A DNA stretch of 64,000 nucleotides, from contig NZ_CP161920.1 of assembly GCF_040819555.1 (NCBI RefSeq), positions 1,046,001-1,110,000 on the forward strand. The letters run 5' to 3'. A model generated the notes under the pieces. That model searched no databases. It was not told where the DNA came from and saw nothing but the letters and a program-made list of their open reading frames with translations. The position numbers were made by a program, and so were the translations under genes. Of this stretch, positions 1-9,509 are shown piece by piece. The stretch comes from Nitratireductor sp. GISD-1A_MAKvit. Lineage in GTDB: Bacteria; Pseudomonadota; Alphaproteobacteria; Rhizobiales; Rhizobiaceae. The first letter of the stretch is position 1, and every line of letters begins with the position of its first letter.

Positions 1-1980
1 CTGCTGGCCACGCTGCATCTGGTCCATTCGGAAGGTTTCGTTCATCAGCTCCTGCTGACGGCGCATCAGATTTCCCAGCTCATCCATCTGCTGGCGCATT
101 TCCGACTGCTGGTTGCCTGACTGGCCCTGTTGGGAGCGCCCGGCCTGAAGGTTGTTCATCATGTTTTCAAGTTGGGAAAGCAGTTCGCGCGCCTGATCAT
201 GCGCGCCTGATCGTGCGAGTTCTTCGAGCTGATCGAGCAGGCGCTCCAGATCGCTCTGGTTCAGCATCTGGCTGTCTTCGGGCAGTTGCTGCGCCAAATC
301 GGGGTTCTGTTGTGCCCGCTCGGCAAACTCCCGCAGAAACTCCTGCATTGCGCTGCGCAACTCATCCATGAGGCGCGCGATTTCTTCTTCACTGGCACCT
401 TCATCGAGCGCATTTTTCAGTGCTTCCTGAGCCTGACGCAGGCGCCGCTCTGCGTTGGTAAGATCCCCCTCTTCGATTATGAGAGCGATTTCCCAAAGGT
501 AATCCACGACGTCGCGTAGTGCGTCGTCTGATTGCGCCGTGTCCAGTCTTGAGCGGGCCGCCGAAACGCCGAGGAACTGGGAAAGATCCTTCAGGGTTTC
601 TTCCGGCCACGTCATGACTGCGTCCATCATGGCGAGAACACGATGCTTCTGATTGGCATCAAGCGCCAGTTCGCGCCGCATTTCCAGCAACGACTTGGCA
701 AGCGGGTTTGTGAAGGTTCGCTGCGGGAGAGTGAAGACCCTGCTTGCGCTCAGAGCTTCCTGTCCGGCGTCGTCAACCGCTCGAAGCGTGATCGTTGCGG
801 AGCTGCCGGCCCACGGGTGTTCTGTCAGATCGCGTGCGGTTTTAGCCGTGATGGTGCGACCGTCCCTGCGGGGAAGTGTCAGGGGCAGGTCCGGTGCCTC
901 GTAGAGCGGGCGTGCGCCGGGTGCCTGATGAACCTGGCCGATCAGGGCCTGTGCTTCTGCCGCACCGTAGTCGTCCTCGATCTCGTAGGAGAGTTCGAGT
1001 GATCCGTTTGTTGCGCGCTTCGGCTTTTCGGCGAACCGGATCTGCGGCGGCTCGTCGGGTGTGACCGAGAACAGCCAGCCTTCAATTTCCTGGCCATTGC
1101 GCTTGAGAAGCAGTTTCCCGTCTACATCAAGGGTGCTGGCGAAGCGCCGGGCATGCGTGCCAGCAGAAAGGGTCTCGCTCTGCGAAGCGCCTTCGGGGTC
1201 GATCGGGGTTTCGGTGTCGCCGGTGTCGAGGTAGGCGAGTGTTTCGGTTCCCGAACCGCCCGTGATCCGGAGCGTGAGAATGCTGCCCTCTGGCACCGTG
1301 AAGCTTTTCAGTTCGCGGTTTGCCTCGGCCGTGAGATAAAGGGGCGCGCGCCGGGTATAGGTGGGCGGGGTAACCCAGGCATCGATGCGTGGCGGTATGA
1401 TTTCGGCACCACCATGACTGCGAAAGGCATCGAGAGCGCTGCCGCCGTAAGGGCTGCCCGAAAATGCAGCGGCAGTGATCAGAAGCAGGGCCACGGCGGC
1501 GCGCAGACCAAACGGGTCCCTGGCCGGAATGCCGGTCGCTGGAAGGTCACCATGCAGGTTGTCGAGCCGGGCTGCCATGCGCTTCTTGTGTTCGCGCCAC
1601 AAAGCGTCCGCAAACTCGTCGGTTGCCCCTGCAGGTCGATCGGACTGGGCGGCCACCGGTTCATGAGCCAACTGGTTGGCACGTTCGATACGCCGGTCGA
1701 TTTCTGTTTGGCTGGGAAACCGAAATCGGCGAAAAGGCCATAACGATGCAAGGCCAAGAAGCGCGAAAAGCGCAAGCAGAACAATCCGTGCCAGATCCGG
1801 CATCTGCCGGAACAGACCAAACCATGAGATGGTGAGAAAGAGGCTGACGATGAGGAGCGGGGGCAGGAGCAATGGCCAAACGCGCTCCACCAGCATGGTG
1901 CAACGGATGGCAAAGCGTGTGCGTGCCAGTCGGATCAATCGACCGTTCCCATGCCCTTGCCTTGAAGTTGTTTCCGCCAT
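1..1980 (-). CDS. TIGR02302/DUF4175 family protein, 3' end cut by window
   Basis: The minus-strand frame is open from an ATG at 1980 to base 1, giving 660 codons without a stop, so the C-terminal part lies outside the window. The N-terminus has two hydrophobic segments (about residues 36-60 and 63-75) and another near residues 165-180, then a long extracytoplasmic-looking middle with beta-rich sequence. The final roughly 200 residues are rich in Q, E, M and R, with repeated Gln-Gln-Met spacing suggesting coiled coil. This architecture fits the TIGR02302 family that is characteristic of alphaproteobacteria; its biochemical role is not established. The gene lies just upstream, on the same strand, of nothing else visible; lysA follows at higher coordinates on the same strand, 121 bases away. 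Confidence 0.8.
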   Translation of the reverse strand, partial: MAETTSRQGHGNGRLIRLARTRFAIRCTMLVERVWPLLLPPLLIVSLFLTISWFGLFRQMPDLARIVLLALFALLGLASLWPFRRFRFPSQTEIDRRIERANQLAHEPVAAQSDRPAGATDEFADALWREHKKRMAARLDNLHGDLPATGIPARDPFGLRAAVALLLITAAAFSGSPYGGSALDAFRSHGGAEIIPPRIDAWVTPPTYTRRAPLYLTAEANRELKSFTVPEGSILTLRITGGSGTETLAYLDTGDTETPIDPEGASQSETLSAGTHARRFASTLDVDGKLLLKRNGQEIEGWLFSVTPDEPPQIRFAEKPKRATNGSLELSYEIEDDYGAAEAQALIGQVHQAPGARPLYEAPDLPLTLPRRDGRTITAKTARDLTEHPWAGSSATITLRAVDDAGQEALSASRVFTLPQRTFTNPLAKSLLEMRRELALDANQKHRVLAMMDAVMTWPEETLKDLSQFLGVSAARSRLDTAQSDDALRDVVDYLWEIALIIEEGDLTNAERRLRQAQEALKNALDEGASEEEIARLMDELRSAMQEFLREFAERAQQNPDLAQQLPEDSQMLNQSDLERLLDQLEELARSGAHDQARELLSQLENMMNNLQAGRSQQGQSGNQQSEMRQQMDELGNLMRRQQELMNETFRMDQMQRGQQ

Positions 1981-2101
1981 GGACACTCTCAGCGCACTGC
2001 ATCAGCGCACGTGAATCGCGCGCATGTCTCGTATCGAGGATAACAGTAAACGGGGCGAAGGCGAGGCAGCGCGCGAAATTGTGATCCGCGCGCTATTGCT
2101 T

Positions 2102-3373
2102 TCAGTCCTTCAGCCAGGAGGGGATCGAATCCAGCTCGATCAGCTCTTCATAGCTCGGCCGCGGGCGAATCACGTGGAACTCACCGCCTTTGACCAGCAC
2201 TTCAGGCACGAGCGGGCGTGTGTTGTAGGTGCTGGCCTGTACTGCGCCATACGCGCCTGCCGATCCGATGGCAATGAGATCGCCGGCCTTCAGGGCGGGG
2301 AGTTTGCGGTCGAGCGCAAGATAGTCTCCGGTTTCGCAAACCGGACCCACAACGTCGGCGGTTATTTTGTCAGCGTTTTCAGCGGCCTCTGAGACAGGCC
2401 GTATCGAATGGAAGGCTTCATAAAGTGTCGGGCGAATGAGATCATTCATTGCCGTGTCGACAATGACGAAATTTTTCGCTTCGCCTTCCTTCACATAGAT
2501 GACTTCCGAAACAAGAATGCCGGCATTCGCCGCAATCAGGCGGCCGGGTTCGAGCATCACTTTCAGGCCGAGTTTGGTCACGTGTTTGCGCACAACCTCG
2601 GCATAGGCGTCGGGCAGGGGGGGCTGGTCGCCATCCTCCGCATAGGGAACGCCAAGGCCGCCGCCGAGATCCACATGCTCGATGGCGTGGCCATCGGCGC
2701 GAAGGGTTTCGGTGAGCTCCGTCAAAAGGGCGAATGCGTCGTCGAAGGGCTGCAACTCGGTGATCTGGCTGCCGATATGCATGTCGATGCCGGCGACTTT
2801 CAGGCCCGGAAGCTCGGCGGCGCGTGCATAAGCGGCGCGGGCGTCCTTCCAGCCGATGCCGAATTTGTTCTCCGCCTTGCCGGTGGAAATCTTGCTGTGC
2901 GTTTTCGCATCGACATCAGGATTGATGCGCAGCGACACATTGGCCGTCAGCCCCAGTGCGGTGGCGCGGGCTGAAAGCTGCTCAAGTTCGGGCATCGATT
3001 CGACGTTGAAGCATAGAATGCCGGCCTTGAGCGCAAAGTTCATTTCGCGCGCGGTTTTGCCGACGCCGGAAAACAGGATCTTGCCGGCCGGAACGCCGGC
3101 GGCCAGGGCGCGGCGAAGCTCGCCTTCGGAGACAACATCCATCCCAGCGCCCAGACGGGCAAGCGTGGTCAGAACTGCCTGATTGGAATTTGCCTTCATG
3201 GCGTAGCAGACAAGCGCATCCAGGCCCTCGAAAGCTTGCGAGAAAACATGGTAGTGGCGTGTCAACGTGGCCGTGGAATAGCAATAGAACGGCGTTCCGA
3301 CGGCTTGTGCAATGGCTGGCACCGGCACGTCTTCGGCATGGAGCACACCGTCACGATATTCAAAATGATTCAC
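2102..3373 (-). CDS. lysA: Diaminopimelate decarboxylase
   Basis: Pyridoxal-phosphate enzyme that decarboxylates meso-diaminopimelate to L-lysine, the last step of lysine synthesis. The 423-residue length is normal. The PLP lysine is K60 in the motif YAMKANS. The motifs HIGSQI and GGGLGVPY (phosphate-binding glycine loop) and the C-terminal CETGD active-site cysteine motif are all present, so the enzyme looks functional. The gene is followed on the same strand by the small lipoprotein gene and then argH at higher coordinates, meaning that argH is transcribed first and lysA last in an argH-lipoprotein-lysA cluster. This order is common in Hyphomicrobiales. Confidence 0.97.
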   Translation of the reverse strand: MNHFEYRDGVLHAEDVPVPAIAQAVGTPFYCYSTATLTRHYHVFSQAFEGLDALVCYAMKANSNQAVLTTLARLGAGMDVVSEGELRRALAAGVPAGKILFSGVGKTAREMNFALKAGILCFNVESMPELEQLSARATALGLTANVSLRINPDVDAKTHSKISTGKAENKFGIGWKDARAAYARAAELPGLKVAGIDMHIGSQITELQPFDDAFALLTELTETLRADGHAIEHVDLGGGLGVPYAEDGDQPPLPDAYAEVVRKHVTKLGLKVMLEPGRLIAANAGILVSEVIYVKEGEAKNFVIVDTAMNDLIRPTLYEAFHSIRPVSEAAENADKITADVVGPVCETGDYLALDRKLPALKAGDLIAIGSAGAYGAVQASTYNTRPLVPEVLVKGGEFHVIRPRPSYEELIELDSIPSWLKD

Positions 3374-3447
3374 GGCGACAAACTTTCAGCTGAACGATTG
3401 GGCGCGGGCTGACGCCGTGGCGCGGCGCAAGCCCCTCCGGCTCTGCT

Positions 3448-3651
3448 CTAGAGCAGGCCATCAAGAATGAAGGGACGATCTTCAACCGGTTTTTCCGGTG
3501 CCGGGGGCACGGGCTGGTCGTTGCGTTCGGCTTCCTTGCGTGCATCCACTGCCGCCTCATAGGGCGAATCGAGCGGTGCCTTGCGCCCGCAGGCGGCAAG
3601 GCCGAGCGCGAGACCGAGCATGACAAGGGTGAGCGTGCGGCGGGCCGTCAT
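3448..3651 (-). CDS. Small LptM-like lipoprotein
   Basis: A 67-residue protein with a basic N-terminus, a hydrophobic stretch and the lipobox LAAC with the lipidated cysteine at residue 21, followed at once by GRKAPLD. The GRKxPL signature next to the lipid cysteine is typical of the YifL/LptM group. In Escherichia coli LptM helps mature the LptD-LptE lipopolysaccharide export complex. The remaining 40 residues are proline- and charge-rich and probably unstructured. It sits between argH and lysA on the same strand, the usual position of this gene in rhizobia. Assignment of the LptM role in alphaproteobacteria is inference; lipoprotein status is directly supported. Confidence 0.8.
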   Translation of the reverse strand: MTARRTLTLVMLGLALGLAACGRKAPLDSPYEAAVDARKEAERNDQPVPPAPEKPVEDRPFILDGLL

Positions 3652-3687
3652 GAGCGTTCCATTCCTCGAAAATGCGTGCGCTGCGTT

Positions 3688-5112
3688 TTAGCGCTTTTTG
3701 GCGGGCGTTGCATCCCGTTTGAGGCGTTTCTTCCAGTAACGGATCTGGCGACGCACTTCCGAAGGTGCCGTTCCGCCATAAGAGGTGCGGCTTTTGACGG
3801 AGTTGCCAACCGAAAGAACGGAAAAGACGCCTTCGTGTATCGCCGGGTTGATCGCCTGCAAGTCTTCAAGCGCAAGTTTCTCCAGCCCGCACTTCTTTTC
3901 CTCGGCAAGAGCGACGGCGCGACCCGTCACGTGATGGGCCTCGCGGAACGGCAGGCCCGCCTCGCGCACCAGCCAGTCGGCAAGGTCGGTCGCGGTGGAA
4001 AAGCCGGCTCCGGCAGCCTTCTTCATGGCGCTCGTGTTGACCTCCATGTCGCCCACCATGCCGGTCATGGCGGCGAGCATCAGGTCGAGCGTCTCTGCCG
4101 CGTCGAACACGGCTTCCTTGTCTTCCTGCATGTCCTTGGAATAGGCGAGCGGCAGGCCCTTCATCACCGTCAGGAGGGCAATGAGATCGCCATTGATGCG
4201 ACCGCTCTTGGCGCGGATCAGCTCGGCAGCGTCGGGGTTCTTCTTCTGCGGCATGATCGAGGAGCCGGTAGAGAAGGAGTCGGACAGACGCACGAAGCCG
4301 AACTGCGGGGTCGACCAGATGACGATTTCCTCGGCCAGTCGCGAAAGATGTGTGGCGCAGATGGCCGAGACCGACAGGAATTCGAGGGCAAAATCGCGGT
4401 CTGAGACAGTGTCGATGGAGTTGCGCGTCGGCTCGCGGAAACCGAGCGCTTCGGCTGTCATGTGGCGGTCGACGGGAAAACCGGTGCCGGCAAGTGCGGC
4501 CACGCCGATGGGGCTTTCATCAAGCCGTTCGATGGCGTCGCGCACGCGCGAACGGTCGCGCCCGAACATCTCGACATAGGCCATCATGTGATGGCCGAAG
4601 GTGACCGGCTGCGCCGACTGGAGATGCGTGAAGCCCGGCATCACGCTGGCGGCGTGCTCTTCGGCACGGGTGAGGAACGCTTCGATCAGACCGCCAAGTG
4701 CTGCATCGATGCGCTGTAGCTCTTCCTTGACCCAGAGTCGGAAATCGAGCGCCACCTGATCATTGCGCGAACGCGCCGTGTGAAGGCGCCCGGCGGCAGG
4801 GCCGATCAGCTCTGCCAGCCGCGCCTCGACATTCATGTGGATGTCTTCGAGCTGTGCCGAGAAGTTGAACTTACCGGCCTCGATCTCTGACAGGATCGTG
4901 TTCAGCCCGTGAGCGATCTTTTTTTCATCGTCCGCCGAAATTATGCCAGTCTTCGCCAGCATTGCGGCATGGGCCAGACTGCCGCGGATGTCCTGGGCGT
5001 AAAGCTTTTGGTCGAAACCGATGGATGCGTTGATCGCCTCCATGACGGCATCGGGTCCTGAGGCAAAACGTCCACCCCACATGCGGTTGCTGGCTTGGTC
5101 TTCGCTCATCAT
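3688..5112 (-). CDS. argH: Argininosuccinate lyase
   Basis: Splits argininosuccinate into arginine and fumarate, the last step of arginine synthesis. The 474-residue length fits the family. The fumarase/aspartase superfamily signature [12 protein letters not shown] is present, as are the substrate-binding HTARSRNDQ motif near residue 110 and the N-terminal MWGGRF motif typical of ArgH. Two ATG codons are adjacent at 5112 and 5109; either could be used. The gene heads a same-strand cluster with the lipoprotein gene and lysA, and is divergent from the tlpA-like gene, with only 29 bases between the two starts, so promoters must overlap. Confidence 0.97.
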   Translation of the reverse strand: MMSEDQASNRMWGGRFASGPDAVMEAINASIGFDQKLYAQDIRGSLAHAAMLAKTGIISADDEKKIAHGLNTILSEIEAGKFNFSAQLEDIHMNVEARLAELIGPAAGRLHTARSRNDQVALDFRLWVKEELQRIDAALGGLIEAFLTRAEEHAASVMPGFTHLQSAQPVTFGHHMMAYVEMFGRDRSRVRDAIERLDESPIGVAALAGTGFPVDRHMTAEALGFREPTRNSIDTVSDRDFALEFLSVSAICATHLSRLAEEIVIWSTPQFGFVRLSDSFSTGSSIMPQKKNPDAAELIRAKSGRINGDLIALLTVMKGLPLAYSKDMQEDKEAVFDAAETLDLMLAAMTGMVGDMEVNTSAMKKAAGAGFSTATDLADWLVREAGLPFREAHHVTGRAVALAEEKKCGLEKLALEDLQAINPAIHEGVFSVLSVGNSVKSRTSYGGTAPSEVRRQIRYWKKRLKRDATPAKKR

Positions 5113-5141
5113 GATAACCGGGCGCTAGTGTGGAAAGAAGA

Positions 5142-5822
5142 ATGTCGAAGCAGAAACAAAAATTCCCGGCACTCCGTCTGGTCGTCCTGGCTGTTGCTGC
5201 GGGCGCCATCGCGGGTGCGATTGCGGTATACGTGAAGGGCGGGCTTGATGGCAACACGGCTGCGACGCCGATTGTCGCCGAAGCCGACAATGCAGCCTGT
5301 TCTGCAAAGCAGGCAAAGGCAAAAGCGGTGGGCGATGCGGCAACGGGTCACGTGGCGGCGATGCTTGCCGCCGATCCACCCAGATCCCTGAAGTCGCTCG
5401 GCTTCAACGGTCCGGATGGCGAGCCGATGACGGTGGCGGATTTCTCGGGCCGGGTCGTGTTGATGAACCTGTGGGCCACCTGGTGCACACCGTGCCGCGA
5501 GGAAATGCCTGCCCTTGATGCGCTTCAGTCCGCCAAGGGGTCGGATGCATTCGAGGTCGTGGCGGTGAATGTGGATCGTGGCGACGATGAAAAACCCACC
5601 ACTTTTCTTCAGGAAACCGGCATTGAGGCACTCGGCTACTACCGTGATGCCTCGATGAAGATTTTCAATGACCTGAAGAGCCGGGGACTGGCGCTGGGAT
5701 TGCCAGTAACGCTGTTGATCGGCGCTGATGGATGTCTTCTCGCCCATATGAACGGGCCGGCGGAATGGGGGAGCCCGGATGCCGAGCGGCTGGTCGAGGC
5801 GGCTCTTTCGGAAACGGACTGA
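5142..5822 (+). CDS. TlpA-family thiol:disulfide oxidoreductase, membrane anchored
   Basis: The protein has a short basic N-terminus, one transmembrane segment (about residues 8-31) and a periplasmic thioredoxin-fold domain. The active site is WCTPC (cysteines 115 and 118 from the ATG at 5142) inside the TlpA-type sequence NLWATWCTPCREEMP. Proteins of this family reduce periplasmic cysteines, for example during cytochrome c or oxidase copper-centre assembly; the substrate here cannot be deduced. I prefer the ATG at 5142, preceded by GGAAAGAAG, over an in-frame GTG at 5130. It is divergent from argH and convergent with the QueD-like gene. Confidence 0.9.
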   Translation: MSKQKQKFPALRLVVLAVAAGAIAGAIAVYVKGGLDGNTAATPIVAEADNAACSAKQAKAKAVGDAATGHVAAMLAADPPRSLKSLGFNGPDGEPMTVADFSGRVVLMNLWATWCTPCREEMPALDALQSAKGSDAFEVVAVNVDRGDDEKPTTFLQETGIEALGYYRDASMKIFNDLKSRGLALGLPVTLLIGADGCLLAHMNGPAEWGSPDAERLVEAALSETD

Positions 5823-5829
5823 CGCATGA

Positions 5830-5851
5830 TCGGGGAACCGGGGTTCCCCGA
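5830..5851. terminator. Perfect hairpin between convergent genes
   Basis: A 10-bp perfect inverted repeat (TCGGGGAACC / GGTTCCCCGA) with a two-base spacer sits between the stop codons of the tlpA-like and QueD-like genes. It is probably a shared transcription terminator. There is no strong T-run on either strand, only AAAAC next to one side, so the function is likely but not certain. Confidence 0.5.
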
Positions 5852-5888
5852 AAACGGCTTGAGTGGACCAGCCCGGTGGTAAGGATCT

Positions 5889-6245
5889 TCAGGCGGCTTT
5901 GGCCGGCTGGTAGACACAGCCTTCCGCCTGTCCTTCGGCGCCGCGCTTCAGTTCGACACGGTGAAGGGCAGGGGATTTCTCCGCCAGCTTGTCGTAAATC
6001 CATTTGGCCAGGTTTTCGAGCGAGGGTACGGAGAGACCTTCAATGTCATTCAGGTAGGTGTGATCGAGGATCTTGTGTATCTCTTCGATCTGTTTCTCCA
6101 CTTCGTACAGGTTCGCAGCCCAGCCATACACGGGATCCGGCTCGCCCACGAGATGAACCGAAACCTTGAAGGAATGACCATGAAGGCCTGAATAAGGCTC
6201 CAGCTTGTGTGCTGCCTCGAATGTGAATTCCTTGTACGTTTCCAC
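5889..6245 (-). CDS. QueD/6-pyruvoyl-tetrahydropterin synthase-like protein lacking catalytic Cys
   Basis: A 118-residue T-fold protein of the PTPS/QueD family. The zinc ligands are present: H13 in EAAHKL and H22/H24 in LHGHSF; the LDHTYLND motif with the conserved Asp-His is also intact. However, the position of the QueD catalytic cysteine (CxxLHGH in E. coli) is a tyrosine (YSGLHGH), the loop before it is about six residues shorter, and the C-terminal Glu of the VKET motif is replaced by Arg (LKRG). True QueD makes 6-carboxytetrahydropterin for queuosine synthesis. Family membership is secure; canonical QueD activity is doubtful. No other queuosine gene is adjacent. Confidence 0.8.
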   Translation of the reverse strand: METYKEFTFEAAHKLEPYSGLHGHSFKVSVHLVGEPDPVYGWAANLYEVEKQIEEIHKILDHTYLNDIEGLSVPSLENLAKWIYDKLAEKSPALHRVELKRGAEGQAEGCVYQPAKAA

Positions 6246-6519
6246 TTCCTAAACCCCTGATCTGGTGTTGCTTTTACGGTATTTTTCCTGCCAACTCATG
6301 CTGCTGAGCTTTTTATGAGAAGCTATATTCGCTGGAATCGCGCTCGAGCGGTCTTTTATACTGCATGATCCTTTAGGTCTGGAGCTTTGGCATCGGTCGT
6401 GGGGTGTGTCAATCGCCTGAAACGCGTCTGGCAAAAAGACAGATACGTTAACCTGTTGTTTGGTTAGCCGACATTATCCTGACCCGGGTTCGGTTTTACA
6501 CCTGCAGAGAGGCTTCACA

Positions 6520-7050
6520 ATGCACAATAACAAAAATCGCGCGGAAAGCTGGATTGTGGCAGTGGCGACGCTGTTCTTTTCGCTCGCTGCACCTGCAGCG
6601 GCACAGGATGCTGCGCTGGCGGAGCCGAAGGGAGACATCGTTCTGACCATCGATGGCAATATCGGTGTCACAAACGCCGATGGTGTGGCCAATTTCGATC
6701 GCGCGATGCTCGAGAGCATCAAGACGGCCAAAATCCGGACCAACACGCCGTGGTTCGACGATGAAGTCGAATTCGAGGGTGCTCTTCTGGAAGAGCTGAT
6801 GAACCTGGTTCAGGCCGATGGCGAGGAAGTCGTTGTGACCTCATTGAATGACTATCAGGCACCGGTGCCCATCGCGGATTTCGCGAAACACGGCACGATC
6901 CTGGCGTACAAGCGGGATGGCAAATACATGCCTATCAGCGACAAGGGGCCGCTCTTCATCGTTTATCCTTACGATTCCTCGCCGGAACTGAACACGCAGA
7001 AATATTACTCACGCTCTGTCTGGCAGGTTCGACGATTCACCGTTCGATAG
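6520..7050 (+). CDS. Secreted sulfite-oxidase-fold (molybdopterin-like domain) protein without cysteine
   Basis: A 176-residue protein with a signal peptide (hydrophobic residues about 12-27, cleavage near AAAQD) and a mature domain resembling the small oxidoreductase molybdopterin-binding domain annotated in many alphaproteobacteria. The mature part contains no cysteine, so it lacks the Moco-ligating residue of sulfite oxidase and is probably not a redox enzyme. The start at 6520 follows AGAGAGG. The GGDEF/EAL gene begins 22 bases after its stop, so the two are almost certainly co-transcribed and the secreted protein may be a periplasmic sensor or modulator for it; that role is inference. 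Confidence 0.7.
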   Translation: MHNNKNRAESWIVAVATLFFSLAAPAAAQDAALAEPKGDIVLTIDGNIGVTNADGVANFDRAMLESIKTAKIRTNTPWFDDEVEFEGALLEELMNLVQADGEEVVVTSLNDYQAPVPIADFAKHGTILAYKRDGKYMPISDKGPLFIVYPYDSSPELNTQKYYSRSVWQVRRFTVR

Positions 7051-7072
7051 ACTCCTGACAGGCTTTTAGCCC

Positions 7073-9490
7073 ATGTCAGACCCGCAGACAGGAAAGATAA
7101 GACGCCGCACCGCCTCGCGCGTGGTGCAGATGCTGCTGTCGGTCGGCATGATCGCCCTGGCTATCGCTGCGCTTTATATCTCCGTTCTGGTGTTCAAACG
7201 CCAGGAAGCACTGACGCAGATATTTCGCTACAACATAGCCTATAGCGCCAGCCAGGGCATGAACGAGCTGTTGCGGTTCCGTCAGCGGTTGACGGCGATT
7301 ATGGTGGATCCTCCGCAGACGACCCAGCAGGATGTGGAGCTCAGATACCAGATCCTGGTCAGTCGTCTGAGCCTCTTCGAGCAGGGCGAGTTTCTGAACT
7401 TCGTGACCGTTCTGCCGGAAAACAAGGCGACTGTGGAGGAGCTTGCGGCAGCTCTTGAAAGGATCGGGCAGTTCATCGGGGAAATCGACGAGCCCGAGAA
7501 CGCGCGACTCGCACTGGAACTGACCGCCCCGCTTGAGCGCAAGATGGTGGCGCTCGCCTCCAAGGCCAATGAATATGGGGCGACGACGCAGGCGAGTGAC
7601 CAGAGTGAACTCCTCAAGCTCCATTGGATTTTCTCGGCTCTCGCCTTGTCCCTTGTCGTTACGGGATTCGTGTTCATTGCCATGCTGCAATGGCAGCATC
7701 GCCTGCAGATCAGCGTTCAGCAGCGGCTGAAGGCCACCAACGAAGACCTGTTGCGTACAAGTGCCGAACTCAGCGAAAGCGCGGCCGCCGCGCGGCGGGC
7801 CAATGAGGAGTTGATCACGCAGAATCTTCTGTTCAACACCGCGCTTAACAACATGTCGCACGGGCTTTGCATGTTCGATGCCGAAGGCCGCCTGATTGTC
7901 AGCAATCAGAAGATGGAGAGCATCTACGGAATTTCCCAGGAAAAACTTCAACTGGGCACGACGCTGAACCAGCTCGTGGAGCTGATGGTTCAGACCGGGG
8001 CAAGTGCAGAGGATGAGGCCGAACGGCTGATGCGTTTGCAGTCCATGCTTGTGACACAGGGCAGGTCGGACACGCTGACACAGGAATTGCGGGACGGTCG
8101 CACGATCCTGATTTCGCACCAGCCGATGCGACGGGGTGGCTGGGTCGCCACCTATGAGGACATTACAGAACGTCACAAGGCGCAGGCGCAGATCGCCTAC
8201 ATGGCTCGGCACGACACGCTCACGGATCTGCCCAATCGCGTGATGATGCGTGAACAGCTGGAAGATATCATGACCAGCAGTGCGGAGCGGGGGCTTTCCA
8301 CTGCGCTTATGTGTGTGGATCTGGACAACTTCAAGAGTGTCAATGACACGCTCGGGCATCCGGTTGGTGATGCATTGTTGCGAGCGGTCGCGGGACGTAT
8401 CCGCAACACGGTGCGCGAGGCGGATGCAGTTGCGCGCCTTGGGGGCGATGAGTTCGTTGTCGTTCAGGGAAACATCGAAAAGCCCGAACAGGCCAGCACT
8501 CTCGCCAAACGGCTGATAGAGGCTCTGGACGAGCCTTATGTCATCGAAGGGCATCAGGTGCTCTCGGCGGCAAGTGTGGGGGTCGCGATCGCCAATGGGC
8601 AGCCTGAAGCGGACGATCTTCTCATGCAGGCCGATGTCGCTCTCTACCAGGCCAAAGGCGATGGGCGCGGGGTTTTCCGTTTTTATGAGCCGGGGATGAA
8701 CAAGCGGCTGCAGAGGCGTCGGACGCTGGAAGCCGATCTGCGCGCAGCAAATCTCGACGAGCAGTTTCACCTCGTGTTTCAGCCGATCATCGGGCTGGGA
8801 GACAACAAGGTCACGACCTTTGAAGCGCTCCTGCGCTGGAACCACCCGACCCATGGGTCCATTCCGCCGGATGAATTCATCCGTATTGCCGAGGATACCG
8901 GAGCGATCATTCCCCTTGGTGAATGGGTTTTGCGGCAGGTATGCCTCGAGATGAAGTCCCTCCCCGATGACATAAGCATCGCGGCCAACCTGTCTCCGAT
9001 GCAGTTCAGGAGAGACGACATCGTTGACACGGTTGCGCGCGTGCTTGCCGATACCGAAACGCCGGCGAGCCGGCTGGAACTGGAAATCACCGAAACGCTT
9101 CTTCTGGAGGACAGCCGCAAACTCCATGCGGATCTACGGCGGCTGCGAAAGCTTGGCGCCCGGATATCGCTCGATGATTTCGGAACGGGTTATTCGTCGC
9201 TGAGCTACCTGCAGAAATTTGCCTTCGACAAGGTCAAGATCGATCGCCTGTTCATCAAGGAGATTACCAAGAGTGCGGATCAGGCGGCCATTGTCCAGAC
9301 CATTGTCAATCTGGCTTTCACGCTTGGTATGACCACCGTGGTGGAGGGAGTGGAGATGGAAGAGCAGCTACGCATCATACGCGCAATGGGCTGCGACGAA
9401 GCGCAGGGCAATCTCTTCAGCAAGCCCATTCTGGCAAAGGACATTCCGGAATTTCTCGACGAACACAAACGCCGGCGTTATGCCGCCTGA
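7073..9490 (+). CDS. Membrane-bound PAS-GGDEF-EAL cyclic di-GMP enzyme
   Basis: An 805-residue inner-membrane protein. Transmembrane segments lie at about residues 17-41 and 183-207, flanking a periplasmic domain of about 140 residues; a coiled region and a PAS-like domain (about 250-370) follow. The GGDEF domain has an intact GGDEF at 457-461 and an RxxD inhibitory site (READ, 448-451) at the correct five-residue spacing. The EAL domain has EALLRW at 584, EITE, DDFGTGYSS and EGVE motifs, so both synthesis and breakdown of cyclic di-GMP look possible. The periplasmic domain and the co-transcribed secreted protein suggest sensing of an extracytoplasmic cue. Confidence 0.93.
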   Translation: MSDPQTGKIRRRTASRVVQMLLSVGMIALAIAALYISVLVFKRQEALTQIFRYNIAYSASQGMNELLRFRQRLTAIMVDPPQTTQQDVELRYQILVSRLSLFEQGEFLNFVTVLPENKATVEELAAALERIGQFIGEIDEPENARLALELTAPLERKMVALASKANEYGATTQASDQSELLKLHWIFSALALSLVVTGFVFIAMLQWQHRLQISVQQRLKATNEDLLRTSAELSESAAAARRANEELITQNLLFNTALNNMSHGLCMFDAEGRLIVSNQKMESIYGISQEKLQLGTTLNQLVELMVQTGASAEDEAERLMRLQSMLVTQGRSDTLTQELRDGRTILISHQPMRRGGWVATYEDITERHKAQAQIAYMARHDTLTDLPNRVMMREQLEDIMTSSAERGLSTALMCVDLDNFKSVNDTLGHPVGDALLRAVAGRIRNTVREADAVARLGGDEFVVVQGNIEKPEQASTLAKRLIEALDEPYVIEGHQVLSAASVGVAIANGQPEADDLLMQADVALYQAKGDGRGVFRFYEPGMNKRLQRRRTLEADLRAANLDEQFHLVFQPIIGLGDNKVTTFEALLRWNHPTHGSIPPDEFIRIAEDTGAIIPLGEWVLRQVCLEMKSLPDDISIAANLSPMQFRRDDIVDTVARVLADTETPASRLELEITETLLLEDSRKLHADLRRLRKLGARISLDDFGTGYSSLSYLQKFAFDKVKIDRLFIKEITKSADQAAIVQTIVNLAFTLGMTTVVEGVEMEEQLRIIRAMGCDEAQGNLFSKPILAKDIPEFLDEHKRRRYAA

Positions 9491-9509
9491 CACCGGCCGA
9501 GCCGAACGC

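Noticed and set aside
7076..9127. A 683-codon open frame opposite the GGDEF/EAL gene
   Set aside because: Antisense shadow of a gene with clear catalytic motifs.
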